Source of the DNA: Kiritimatiellota bacterium
GTDB taxonomy: Bacteria > Verrucomicrobiota > Lentisphaeria > Oligosphaerales > JAADHN01
NCBI GenBank assembly: GCA_013151865.1
Contig: JAADHN010000137.1
Location: 33,516 to 97,515 of the forward strand
DNA length: 64,000 bases
Direction of reading: 5' to 3'
Part shown: one piece after another, positions 53,732 through 62,962 of the stretch
How positions within the stretch are numbered: position 1 is the first letter of the stretch
How the letters are laid out: each line of letters begins with the position of its first letter
The notes under the pieces: model-generated
What the model was told of the DNA's origin: nothing
The model's database searches: none
Seen by the model: the letters and a program-made list of their open reading frames with translations, nothing else
Program-made: the position numbers and the translations under genes

Positions 53732-54808
53732 TCATGTGTGCTCGATCAGCCACTTCAGCACTTCTTCTCCAGCCTGTTGGGTGGGGGCGTGACAGACGTA
53801 GAAGACCTTGGCTGGGTCGAGTTCGCGGTGAAAGACTTTGATCGTGTCCGGACTGCACGGCACCCACACGCTTTTGCCCCGAGCTTGGAATGCTTTCAGC
53901 AGATCCATCCATTCAATGAACGGTTTGCCGCCGGCCCCCGGGACCCACTGAATGCAATCGATCCGGGGAATCGAACAGACTTCCTCGAAATGCACCAACG
54001 CGTCCGGACCGTCGTAATGATAAACGCAGTGTCCAAGGTATTCGGCCTCCTCCTCGAGTGCCGGCCGAGCGTAGCGCCGGAACTGTTCCGGACCAATCAA
54101 GGCCGCGAAGTCGCACTGGATCGTGTTCGTTCGGACCGGGTGATAGGCGGGCACCCAGCCGCAGGTCCCGGTCCGGTCCATTCGCGCGGCGTAGTACAAG
54201 CCCTCGTAGACGGGACGATAGAGCGGCCTGACGCTGGCCATGGCCCGATCAACGACCTCCGGCCGATCCATGATGTCCAGGCAGAGCATCTCCCCCGAGC
54301 GCATGGCCAACAACGTATCGACGTTGCTGTGAAGATCGAGGTGGCCCACGATCATCTTCCCCTCGAACACTTCGGCCAGTATGGCGCAGAAATCGAGCAT
54401 CCGTCGCCACCACCGGTTCTCCGGGTCCAGCCTGAACGGCAGGAATGCGTCCCAATCGTCCACACAGGGCACGGCCCAATTCGTGCGGAACTCACTGGGG
54501 CCGAACTGCAATTCCGCCCCCAGCCAGGCCGACATCATGTCCGGTCCGAAACTCGGCGCGTAATGCGGAATGGCGTCGCCGCCCCACCATATGGTGGAGG
54601 CATGGGCCAAGGCCTGTTCCGCCACCGGCCGGAGCGGTTCGCGTGCTCCGGCCATGTAGGCCGGCGGAGGTACGGGCTCGATGCCCGCCCGCGGCGCCAG
54701 CACACAGCAGCAGGGCCGGTCGATGACTTCCTGCTCCCAGAACGCGAGCCAATGCCGGACAGCCTCTTGGTAATCGGGCTTCAGTCCCAACGTCGAAATC
54801 GTAGCCAC
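53732..54808 (-). CDS. Uroporphyrinogen decarboxylase-fold protein
   Basis: A 358-residue cytoplasmic protein, the third of the UroD/MtaA type in this window and the most diverged. The barrel is recognised from GKMIVGHLDLHSNVDTLLAMRSGEMLCLDIMDRPEVVDRAMA (about 150-191) and the late strand CVYHYDGPDALVHFEEVCSIPRIDCIQWVPG. It lacks the N-terminal RERVLTA start typical of the family; residues 28-40 carry a CCC cluster instead. Such proteins occur in carbohydrate loci of this bacterial group and have unknown reactions. The start is GTG at 54808 with AGGAG nine bases upstream. It lies between a beta-helix gene and threonine synthase. Confidence 0.72.
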   Translation of the reverse strand: MATISTLGLKPDYQEAVRHWLAFWEQEVIDRPCCCVLAPRAGIEPVPPPAYMAGAREPLRPVAEQALAHASTIWWGGDAIPHYAPSFGPDMMSAWLGAELQFGPSEFRTNWAVPCVDDWDAFLPFRLDPENRWWRRMLDFCAILAEVFEGKMIVGHLDLHSNVDTLLAMRSGEMLCLDIMDRPEVVDRAMASVRPLYRPVYEGLYYAARMDRTGTCGWVPAYHPVRTNTIQCDFAALIGPEQFRRYARPALEEEAEYLGHCVYHYDGPDALVHFEEVCSIPRIDCIQWVPGAGGKPFIEWMDLLKAFQARGKSVWVPCSPDTIKVFHRELDPAKVFYVCHAPTQQAGEEVLKWLIEHT

Positions 54809-54933
54809 TGCGGAAGTCTCCTTTTTCTCCCTCCCCGCCTCGCACTGTCGGCGATGACGCTTCGACCGCCGTCGCGTTCCTGCCGTGATTCAAAACCGTC
54901 TTGCCGATTGTGGACGCGAAGTACGCCGCAGGA

Positions 54934-56226
54934 TTACGGCGTGCTTCCGTCTCCGCTAACGTGATTCTCGCCCACCGTGTTCCGGTCGGAAGCAATCTGA
55001 AGCGCCGGACCTTTACAATCCCGGACCGTGTTCCCCATGATTCGGTTGTCCCGTCCCTGAACGAGAATCCCGGCGCCCCCGGCGCCCCTTACTGTGTTTC
55101 CCGAGATCATGTTGCCGTCCGCGCCGATCCTGCAGGAGATGCCGTCGGCACGGGGACCGATGATCGAATTGCCGAGAATCAGGTTTCCCACGTTTAGATC
55201 GGGCAGTGTACACCACTGCCACACCACGATGCCCGCGACGGCGCCCTCGATCCGATTGTTGGCCACCAGGCACCAGGACGCGTCATTCAATTCGAGGTTG
55301 CGAACGTTTCGGAGTCGGTTGCCCACTGCTTCGCAATAGTAGCTGAAGTGGTCGAAATCAATGCCTTCGGCCCCGGTGTTTTCGATCTCGCAGTCATACA
55401 CCCCCGAGTGCCGGACACTGTAGAAGGCAACACCGCGCTGATGAGCGTTCCGGATCGTGCAGCGAACGAGCCGTAGACGTTCGACCGCCGGCCCGGTCGG
55501 ACCTTTGCTGTACGAATACGGTCCGCGGGCGAATACCGCACAGTGAAAAGTGTGGTTCAGCGGTGCTTTGGGCCATTCCCCCCGGGCCATGTCGATTGTT
55601 ACGCCGCAGATCGTAATATCCGTCGCAGGTGCGCTGATCACAAACCCATTGAAGACATTCGATACCTCGGCTCCCGCGGGGGCCGCATAGCCCAATGGCG
55701 CCGAAAGCACGAGGGCGTTGCCTTCCCGGCGCGCCACTCGGGCCATGATGTAGGGGACCGTATGCTTCGCCCCATTGGGTGAGACATCGGTCCGACCCGG
55801 CGAGCGAATCTCGATGCGGGCGGCTGGCCGGAAGCTCGAGGCGTCCTCGACCACGATTCGTGTTGCTCCTCGTACCGCAGCCTCGGCGAGTCGCACCACC
55901 CGTCCGGGGGCCGCCTTGAGCAACGTCCCGGGAGCACCGATGATGGTGATGTCGTGCACATCCGACAATTCGATCGCCTGATGCAGAATGTACGTTCCAG
56001 GCTTGATCAAGAGCGTTCCCCCACCCCGTGACTTGAGTTCGGCCAGGGCTCGGCGAATCCCGGCGCCCGTATCGCCCTTGAAATCGCCGTCGGTCCGGCC
56101 CACGGTGAGCCGGAGGCGTTTGTCGGGGGGGCCGCCTCTGGTCCCATCGCGGTGCGAGGCCCCCGGGGCCGGCGCGGAAAACGCGATCACACACAGCAAA
56201 AGTCTGGACGTCGGTGCGAGTTTCAT
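54934..56226 (-). CDS. Exported right-handed beta-helix protein
   Basis: A secreted protein of 430 residues: signal peptide (about 1-23), then a pectate-lyase-like start (TDGDFKGDTGAGIRRALAELKSRGGGTLLIKPGTYILHQAIELSDVHDITIIGAPGTLLK) and a right-handed parallel beta-helix to the end, with NxIxxN-type rungs (NRIEGAVAGIVV, NLILGNSIIG, NMISGNTVRG, NRIMGNTVRD, NTVGENHVSG). This fold occurs in pectate and alginate lyases, sulfatases and epimerases. No catalytic group is obvious, so a specific lyase cannot be named. The ATG at 56226 has only a weak CGGGA upstream. It follows the PQQ gene and precedes the UroD-like gene. Confidence 0.82.
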   Translation of the reverse strand: MKLAPTSRLLLCVIAFSAPAPGASHRDGTRGGPPDKRLRLTVGRTDGDFKGDTGAGIRRALAELKSRGGGTLLIKPGTYILHQAIELSDVHDITIIGAPGTLLKAAPGRVVRLAEAAVRGATRIVVEDASSFRPAARIEIRSPGRTDVSPNGAKHTVPYIMARVARREGNALVLSAPLGYAAPAGAEVSNVFNGFVISAPATDITICGVTIDMARGEWPKAPLNHTFHCAVFARGPYSYSKGPTGPAVERLRLVRCTIRNAHQRGVAFYSVRHSGVYDCEIENTGAEGIDFDHFSYYCEAVGNRLRNVRNLELNDASWCLVANNRIEGAVAGIVVWQWCTLPDLNVGNLILGNSIIGPRADGISCRIGADGNMISGNTVRGAGGAGILVQGRDNRIMGNTVRDCKGPALQIASDRNTVGENHVSGDGSTP

Positions 56227-56521
56227 GACAGTGTATCCCGGAATTCTCCGAACGTTGTTGCGGTACCCGAGGCCGCCTGCATTCCAGGCTGTATCAAGGA
56301 TGTCGGCACGCCGCCTTCGGTCAGGATTGCCCCCGAAAGGGCCGGTCGCTATATTGCCCAACGTCGGAGGGAAGACACGGCCCTCCCGCTCAGCCGGGTC
56401 GCCCTCCATGCCTCACTCAGTTCGTGACCAACGCACCTGGAGGGCGGGCGTCCCCAAGAGCCGAGTAAGGCGACACCCCCGAAAAAAGGTGGGACGTCGC
56501 CGTTGCATCCCGCCAGTCGCA

Positions 56522-59500
56522 TTACGGCCGGCCCAGACAGATCATGGCGCCCGCCTCATCCGTCAGGTAGACACGACCGGCGCTCACCGCAATACCGTTG
56601 AAGACCGGTGGTGCCGGCAGTGCAATCCGGAAGGCCTCCTTGCCCGTGGCAGCCGCCAGCACCAGCAGCACGCCGCCCTTGCGCTCCTCGAAGGCGCCCA
56701 GGGGATCCTTCGGATCCACCACGTCCGGCGGTCCCGCCGCCAACAGACGTCCGTTCGCCAGCGCCATGGCCCGAACCCGGACCGGGATGCGCCCCATCCA
56801 GGCTTGTTTCTTATCGCCCATGTTCTTGGCAAAAAGGAGATAACCGTTGCGTCCGGGGGTGAAATAGACGCTCGGATCCAAGCCACGAAGGGAATCGAAC
56901 ATTCGTACATAATAGGCGGAACTCTTGTCGCGAACGATGAGGCGTGCGTATTCCCGGTCGAAGATCCAAGGCACGCGTTTGAAGTAGGTGCCGTCGAGGA
57001 AACCGTCCCGGACCGCGACCGCCGGACGGCCTTGTGCGCGCTTCAAATCCGGCGCGAACGCCAAGTTGCGCATGTAGAGGTTGGGGCCGTCCGCCACCAA
57101 GATGTCGCTGAGCGCCCCTTCGGGCAGGCGAAAGTTCTCTTTGATGTTACTCGAGTCGTAATAAGGACCCGCCAACCGAGTGTGGTAACGCACGACTCCG
57201 GTGGCGGCATCGAGCCCGTACAGGAAGATCCCGCCGTCCAGCTCCGAGGAACGGCCTGCAGAGAAATACACCGTTCCGTTATGAACCAACACGCTGCCGT
57301 GTACCGGCCAAGCGGATTCGAGCCTCCCAAACGCTACGATCAATCGTTTTGCGGGCGCAGCGCGGAACCGCCAGACTACGGCGCCGTCCGCGGCGCGTAG
57401 GCAGTGAACCCATCCGTCCCTCGAACCGAAAATGACCGTACCCTTGTAGTACGCGGGCGGGGAATCGACCCGGCCGCCAGCGTCGAACCGCCAGATTTCT
57501 TCTCCATCTCGGGCATCCACGCACAGAACGCTCTGCTGGTCGACCAGGGCGACATACACTCGCCCTGCCACGACGACCGGCGGGGAGAGTGTATCACCGA
57601 GCCCGCGGCGCCAGAGTGTCTTGAGCCCGTCGGGAACATTCGTTCCGGAGGCCCCGGTTCGGGCCGCGTCGTGCCGAAAGGCCGGCCAGTCTTTCGGGCC
57701 GGCGGTCGGACCCGACGCCCGGCCGAAAGCGGGCCCGTGTTCCGGTGCGGTCGCGGGAGTAAGCTTTTCGGGCAGGGTCTCGCCCGGAAGGGCCGCCGCG
57801 AGGGCATTGAACCCGTTGATCTTCTCCTGAATGTAGCAGGCGCAGGGGTGTGGCGGAACGTACTGAAGGCCGTTGGCTGGCATCATGCCCAGGTGGCACG
57901 TCCCCCGAACCCAGTTGTTCACGGAATGTTTGCCACCGTGCAAGTCGATGAACTCCGAACCGCGCCGGCTGCTGATGATGTAGCGGAGCGTTGCCTTGTT
58001 CCGGTAACAACGATGGTGGTGGTAGGTTTTGAATATGGGACCGAGATCCACCTTCTTTTTCAGCTTGCCCGTGCGAACATCGTAGCCGTTCACGCTGACG
58101 GGATACCGGCTCCTGTTACGCCCGTTTTGCCACAAGAGAAGCTCCGAACTCCATGTCCAGGCCAGTCCGTCGATCACGAAGACTTCTTTCCATTCGTACC
58201 AGAGATGGCCGATAAACTTCTTGGGCTGCGTCCACAAAACTTTTCCCGTCGCGGCCGAAAGTCCCCCCAAGCGATTCGGGGTGGCATTGATGACCACACC
58301 GTCGGTTACGATCAGTGCGCCAACCCAGAGGTTGCCGAGAGTGCGGATTCCTCCGGTCCGCCCGTCGTCCTCGGCCTGGGGAAAGAGCGTCCGCCACTTC
58401 TCTGCCCCGGTCCGGAAATCCAGGCCGACCACGCGGGGGCCGTCGAGCAGAGCGATCGTGTTGCCGTCCGTGGCCATATTCAGGGTCGGGTCGAGCTTGG
58501 TCGGCTTGATCGAACCGTGCATGGCTCGCCAGCGATAATAGTCCACCGTACTGCCGCTGTAGGCATTCTTCGTGGTCCACAACGTCTTGCCGGTGTCCGG
58601 GTCGACCGCCATCACTTTGAGGCCCTGCTCGCGGAAAACCGACACGAGGAGCGTGCCGTTCGAGAACAAAATCTCTCCGGTCGGTTCGGTGTCGGGATAA
58701 GTGCGCCCGAGGGTCCCGGTCCGCGCGTCGATTCGGGTCACAGGGGCCTTGTATCCGAGCGTCACATAGAGGTCGTCGCCCACCGCCACCAGCCGTTTCT
58801 GAATGTTGAGGGGAATGTCCCCGGGCCGTGGAGTGAACCACGAACTCTTCCACTCGCGCCAACCCCAACGGCGCATGGGCACTTTCCAAAGAAAAACCCC
58901 GTTGAACCCGTCCCGGGCTTTGAGGACCCATTCGTCCGGCAATCCATTGTCGCCCGCCAGGCTGATCGGGGCTTCGTTCTCGATGTAGAAGAGGCGTCCC
59001 CGGGTCGTGACCAGCGTGCGGATGCTCGAGTCCGTCTCGTGCGAGCGCAACCAGAGCGGATCGGCAATCCACTGGTAGTGTCTGGGCGGGCCGACGACCG
59101 TATCCCGAGCCACGGCATTGCCGTCGGGGCCGTGAAGATAATGACCCCACTCGTCGATGTTGTCGGGCCACGGTTTGCGCCCTTGCAGCCACGATGCGCC
59201 ATCGGGCGTCGTCAACGGGGAGACGTCCCGGAAGCCGGCCTTGCGGAGTTCGCCGGAGGCAGTTGCGGCTGCAGTGGAGGGCACCGCCAGGAACACCGAC
59301 CCGCGCGGGACCAGGGACCGGAACACCTCGGACAGCAGGCGAGCACGGTCGTCCCCGCTCCAGGCTCGGGGAAGGACCACCGCGGTATTAAGCAGGTTGT
59401 GCACATAGGGCAGGGCGCTGCCCTTCGAGTGGATGTCAACCGAAACATGGCCCGCTACACCGGCAGCATCCGCCGCGCGTCGAAGCCGACCGCAAAGGTT

Positions 59501-59779
59501 CCGGTCCGGAACGAGGCAGTGCACAATAAAAGCGCCCTGCTCGACAAAGCCCCGGGCCAGCCCGATATCCCCGGCTCCGAGGATCGAACAGACGCCGCCC
59601 GGGGCATCGCCGGCGCGGATGAATGCCGCCGCGGTCCGAAAAGCCGGTGCGTCGGCGGCAGCGGGCGCCCCGGCGGTCCACAGTCCGGACAACAGGGACA
59701 TTCCCACCCACAACCGCGTCGCGGTTCGAGATCGAACAGTCCACAACCGTTTAGAACAGAGATTGATTGAGGTTTTCAT
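56522..59779 (-). CDS. Exported PQQ-like beta-propeller protein with N-terminal Rossmann-like domain
   Basis: A very large exported protein of 1085 residues. Signal peptide (about 1-43); a degenerate methyltransferase- or Rossmann-like domain (about 58-200: GVCSILGAGDIGLARGFVEQGAFIVHCLVPD); then a beta-propeller with repeated PQQ-type blades (VTRIDARTGTLGRTY, VMAVDPDTGKTLWTTK, LCVDARDGEEIWRFDAGG, LYGLDAATGVVRYH, LVLAAATGKEAFRI), with WPAFRHDAARTG near 735 marking the start of a second propeller-like half. It may bind a quinone cofactor or act as a scaffold. The propeller blades are clear; catalytic activity is not. Start ATG at 59779 has AGGAG ten bases upstream, and an element with inverted ends begins eighteen bases before the ATG. 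Confidence 0.82.
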   Translation of the reverse strand: MKTSINLCSKRLWTVRSRTATRLWVGMSLLSGLWTAGAPAAADAPAFRTAAAFIRAGDAPGGVCSILGAGDIGLARGFVEQGAFIVHCLVPDRNLCGRLRRAADAAGVAGHVSVDIHSKGSALPYVHNLLNTAVVLPRAWSGDDRARLLSEVFRSLVPRGSVFLAVPSTAAATASGELRKAGFRDVSPLTTPDGASWLQGRKPWPDNIDEWGHYLHGPDGNAVARDTVVGPPRHYQWIADPLWLRSHETDSSIRTLVTTRGRLFYIENEAPISLAGDNGLPDEWVLKARDGFNGVFLWKVPMRRWGWREWKSSWFTPRPGDIPLNIQKRLVAVGDDLYVTLGYKAPVTRIDARTGTLGRTYPDTEPTGEILFSNGTLLVSVFREQGLKVMAVDPDTGKTLWTTKNAYSGSTVDYYRWRAMHGSIKPTKLDPTLNMATDGNTIALLDGPRVVGLDFRTGAEKWRTLFPQAEDDGRTGGIRTLGNLWVGALIVTDGVVINATPNRLGGLSAATGKVLWTQPKKFIGHLWYEWKEVFVIDGLAWTWSSELLLWQNGRNRSRYPVSVNGYDVRTGKLKKKVDLGPIFKTYHHHRCYRNKATLRYIISSRRGSEFIDLHGGKHSVNNWVRGTCHLGMMPANGLQYVPPHPCACYIQEKINGFNALAAALPGETLPEKLTPATAPEHGPAFGRASGPTAGPKDWPAFRHDAARTGASGTNVPDGLKTLWRRGLGDTLSPPVVVAGRVYVALVDQQSVLCVDARDGEEIWRFDAGGRVDSPPAYYKGTVIFGSRDGWVHCLRAADGAVVWRFRAAPAKRLIVAFGRLESAWPVHGSVLVHNGTVYFSAGRSSELDGGIFLYGLDAATGVVRYHTRLAGPYYDSSNIKENFRLPEGALSDILVADGPNLYMRNLAFAPDLKRAQGRPAVAVRDGFLDGTYFKRVPWIFDREYARLIVRDKSSAYYVRMFDSLRGLDPSVYFTPGRNGYLLFAKNMGDKKQAWMGRIPVRVRAMALANGRLLAAGPPDVVDPKDPLGAFEERKGGVLLVLAAATGKEAFRIALPAPPVFNGIAVSAGRVYLTDEAGAMICLGRP

Positions 59780-60333
59780 GCGCAGTGGTCTCCTAACCTG
59801 AACTCTTCACGCGTCGCCCGTGGCGCAGATGGTTTCGCGGCAAGACCCCGGTGTGGCGACCGTTCCAAGTTGCAGCCGTGAAACCGGATGCCGTGCCGGC
59901 CTTCGCCAAGGCTACGGCCCGACAGGCCGGCGGCGCGCCCGGAGGGGGAAGCGCATTGCCGCTTTTTCCGGCGCAACCGCCAAGAACCGAATCTGTTGCA
60001 TCATCATCTGTAACCGTTTTGCGTCCAACTTATATCGATACAACATCGTCGGCTTCATGAATAGCTGAGGGTAACGCGGATCATTCACGGACGGAGACGA
60101 TGCTGTTTGGACTCATTGGCCGATCGTTTCGAAATCACCTGGAACGCACGCCCATCCGCAGACTCCCCAAGGCTTCCCGGATCCCGCTGAGACGCTTTGG
60201 AACAGTCGCCGTGCATGCCGGAATTGCGGAAAGACTACCTCCTCGGCGGCGCGTTGGAGCAGTTCCTGCACCGGCGCCTTGCTGCAAAGGCGTCTGCAGT
60301 CCTGCGACGCGTGAACAGACCCGGGCAAACCGT
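59780..60333. other. Intergenic region containing MITE-like copy 2
   Basis: No gene is seen in these 554 bases between two minus-strand genes. The element at 59797-60070 occupies half of it; the remainder (60071-60333) holds no recognised promoter or terminator. Confidence 0.6.
59797..60070 (+). mobile_element. MITE-like element, copy 2
   Basis: A 274-base non-coding element with inverted ends (left CCTGAACTCTTCACG, right CATGAATAGCTGAGG). It is colinear with 47380-47730 except for a roughly 77-base gap and scattered substitutions. Its left end lies immediately 5' of the ribosome-binding site of the PQQ-propeller gene, so it may have replaced or altered that gene's promoter. Confidence 0.75.
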
Positions 60334-61779
60334 TCAATCCCGGCTGTCCCGAAACTCCTTGGCGATTTCGTCCGGGGTCAAGGCTTTGCTGTAGAACTTC
60401 ACTTCATCGATGACACCCTCGAAATTGTCGGTGATTTCCGCGGGACTGTTGGCTGTGTCGAAGCCGATTTCCATGCCTTGACCGCAGTTGCTCGGGAGAA
60501 AACCCTTGGTTTTCGCGGTTGCCGCCAATTCCCCGTTGACGTACAACTCGATACGATCCTTCCGCACGACCCCGGCCAAATGGACCCAATCTCCGACCGC
60601 TTTCGCGGAGGCCGCCGCGATGTACGTCGGGCCGTCCCGGAAACGATGAATGCCGAATTTCGGCACGCCGTCCTTGAAATACAGGGAGAACCCGCACCAA
60701 GCCCCCCCGCGAGCCACCACTACGCCGGTGGGTGTCTCGCTCCGGGCCCAGGCCAACACCGTGAACGGCTGTTGGGCAACGGGCAGACCAGGAGGCTGTC
60801 CCAGCTCCACGTATCGTCCTTTGGCGAATCGCAGGCCCCGCCCCACTTTGCCGGGGACCGTGACGCATCCCCGGTTTTCGCCGTCGTTGCCGCCGCCGCT
60901 GACGTCCTGAACGGTCGCGGAGCCCGGAGGGTCGTCGAAATTCCAATATCCGGCCAGCCCACGCTCGCGCATCAGATGCTGGAGCGCCGTAAGCGACGCC
61001 TTGCGGACCGTCGGGTCCGGGTCGGTCCTTGCCAGGGCCGCGATCCGTTTCCGGAGACCGTCACCGCCGATTTCCGCCAGGGCCTCGATAGCGATTCTCC
61101 GGATTCGGGCGTCTGCATCACCCAAGGCCGCCTCAAGGGCCCGACGACTCTCCGGGGCTTTCCAGCCGGCCAGCACTGTGACGGCGCGCAGACGCACGGC
61201 CGTATCGCTGGAACGGACGAGGCGCTCTACAGCCGGGACCACGCGTTCGGGCTCGAATCCCTTCAATATCCAAACAATGTGCGGTACATCCGCCCTGGGA
61301 GCCGCGAGGGCGTCCACCAGTTTTTCGATCACAGTGGGATCGCGGATTTCATGCAACGCCCAAGCGACTTGGTCGCGTACGTTCCATTCCGGGTCGTTCA
61401 GGGCTGCCAGTAGAGCCTTGGAGGCGCGCACATCACGGATTTGGCCCAAGGCCGATGCGGCATAAAAGCGGACATTCCGGTCCCGGTCGTCCAGAATCCG
61501 GATCAAGGCGGGCACGGCGCGCGGGTCGCGCAATGTCCCCAAGGCCCGGGCCGCTTCTCGGCGCAAGTCTTTGTCGGGCGACGCCAGCGCACCAATGAGC
61601 GCCGGAACGGCCGAACGGTCCCCTATTCGGCCCAATTCCCCGGCCGCCCGAACCCGCACAGCCGGCAGTTCCGACCGCAGGTTTTGGATGGTCCCTTCCA
61701 TCGGCGTGCCGGCGTGCAAGGCGATTGACCAAACCCAACAGAGAACGGCGAAGAAGCCCTCCGAAAAAGGTGTTTTCAT
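60334..61779 (-). CDS. Exported HEAT-repeat and LamG-domain protein
   Basis: A secreted 481-residue protein: signal peptide (about 1-23), a HEAT/PBS-lyase-type helical repeat array (about 28-270, with units such as DKDLRREAARALGTLRDPRAVPALIRIL), then a LamG/concanavalin-like domain (about 275-481: GLAGYWNFDDPPGSATVQDVSG, VTVPGKVGRGLRF, FTVLAWARSET, DRIELYVNGELAAT). The combination is typical of extracellular sugar- or protein-binding scaffolds in Planctomycetes and Verrucomicrobia. No enzyme motif is seen. Start ATG at 61779 has GAGGAA seven bases upstream. It lies between the third oxidoreductase gene and the PQQ gene. Confidence 0.85.
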   Translation of the reverse strand: MKTPFSEGFFAVLCWVWSIALHAGTPMEGTIQNLRSELPAVRVRAAGELGRIGDRSAVPALIGALASPDKDLRREAARALGTLRDPRAVPALIRILDDRDRNVRFYAASALGQIRDVRASKALLAALNDPEWNVRDQVAWALHEIRDPTVIEKLVDALAAPRADVPHIVWILKGFEPERVVPAVERLVRSSDTAVRLRAVTVLAGWKAPESRRALEAALGDADARIRRIAIEALAEIGGDGLRKRIAALARTDPDPTVRKASLTALQHLMRERGLAGYWNFDDPPGSATVQDVSGGGNDGENRGCVTVPGKVGRGLRFAKGRYVELGQPPGLPVAQQPFTVLAWARSETPTGVVVARGGAWCGFSLYFKDGVPKFGIHRFRDGPTYIAAASAKAVGDWVHLAGVVRKDRIELYVNGELAATAKTKGFLPSNCGQGMEIGFDTANSPAEITDNFEGVIDEVKFYSKALTPDEIAKEFRDSRD

Positions 61780-62005
61780 GGCTCGGTTCCTCTTGCTCTG
61801 GGACGTTCCATGCCAGTGACCCGGCGCGGCAGCCTGTCCTGCTACGTGCTCGTTGCGGCGCCTGCGGAAAAAGTTGCGGGCCGTCGGGACTTCGGCTCAA
61901 AACCGCTCCCCACCCCCGCCCCGCCCCGTCGACGCGCGTTCCGGCGAGATCGGAGGTCCGGCTTGTTTCCGACCGTTGCAGCGAGAGGGACCGGGTTGGG
62001 CGGGA

Positions 62006-62962
62006 TCAACACGTTCCCGCCGAGCGACCGGCGATTTCGAACCCGATCCGGGCCGACGGCAAAACGGCTTCCAGGTCCGGCCGGGGGGAACGTCCCGCTT
62101 TCAGCGCGCCGACGAATTCTACCACCTCGTCATACGCGCCGCAATTGAAAAAAACCGGCTGATCCGGTCGGGAAGCCGTTTCGAGTTCCAGCCTTCCGTC
62201 CCTCCAGCAACGCAGGGTGACCGATTCCCAGACCGTCGAAACGACCTGTACCCGCCAGCCTTCCCCCAGCAGTTCATAGGACTCCTCGACCATTCCGGCA
62301 GTGGGCGCCAGCTCGACCACGCCTCGGCAGCCGTTCGCAAAGGTCATCCGAATGGTATACCATGCGGTTGCCGACCCCGGTGTGCGGTGCACGCTCGCCT
62401 CCCACTTCGCCACCTCCCCGACAATGTGTCGGGCGGCATCGATCCCGTGGATGCCCGTGCTCCACACGAACTCGGGCTCCCGGCGGCCGTGGCGGAGCAA
62501 CGAGACCCGCACCCGAAAGATGGGGCCGCGGTCTCGTGCCCACGCAATGCCTCGATTCAACAACGGGATGAACCGGCGGTTCACCGACACCATGTTCGGG
62601 GTGCCGGTCGCGCGAGCCACCTCCGCCAAAGACTCGGCTTCCTCCAACGACACTCCGGGGGGTTTTTCGATCACGCACGGAATGCCGCGCCGGAAAAGCT
62701 CGGCCCCCAGTTCGACAATGGACGGGACAGGTACGATACAGACACAGCCGTCAGGATGTTCCCGCTCGAGCATCTCGTTGAGGTCGCTGTAGGCGTGCGC
62801 AAAACCGAACTCGTCGCATACACGCTCGGCTCGAGCGCGGTCCAGGTCGCAGGCCGCAACGAGACGGACCGCCTTCGGGTGGTCCGCAGCATACCGGGCG
62901 AGCGGCGCGGCGTGCTGCTGGCGCGAGTGGCCTCCGCAGCCGATCAGCGCGAGTCGGATCAT
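62006..62962 (-). CDS. Gfo/Idh/MocA family oxidoreductase
   Basis: A 318-residue NAD(P)-dependent oxidoreductase. The Rossmann start LALIGCGGHSRQQH lies at residues 4-17, and the Glu99-Lys100-Pro101 signature in CVIEKPPG. Substrate-domain residues include GIHGIDAARHIVGE, carrying the Asp and His of the family motif. It is shorter than the other two copies in the window. The ATG at 62962 has GGGAG seven bases upstream. It is followed 226 bases later by the HEAT-LamG gene; sugar metabolism is expected, the substrate is not known. Confidence 0.85.
   Translation of the reverse strand: MIRLALIGCGGHSRQQHAAPLARYAADHPKAVRLVAACDLDRARAERVCDEFGFAHAYSDLNEMLEREHPDGCVCIVPVPSIVELGAELFRRGIPCVIEKPPGVSLEEAESLAEVARATGTPNMVSVNRRFIPLLNRGIAWARDRGPIFRVRVSLLRHGRREPEFVWSTGIHGIDAARHIVGEVAKWEASVHRTPGSATAWYTIRMTFANGCRGVVELAPTAGMVEESYELLGEGWRVQVVSTVWESVTLRCWRDGRLELETASRPDQPVFFNCGAYDEVVEFVGALKAGRSPRPDLEAVLPSARIGFEIAGRSAGTC

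Noticed and set aside
56460..56510. Hairpin GGCGAC/GTCGCC downstream of the PQQ gene as a terminator
   Set aside because: The stem is imperfect and the T-run lies in the loop rather than after the stem.
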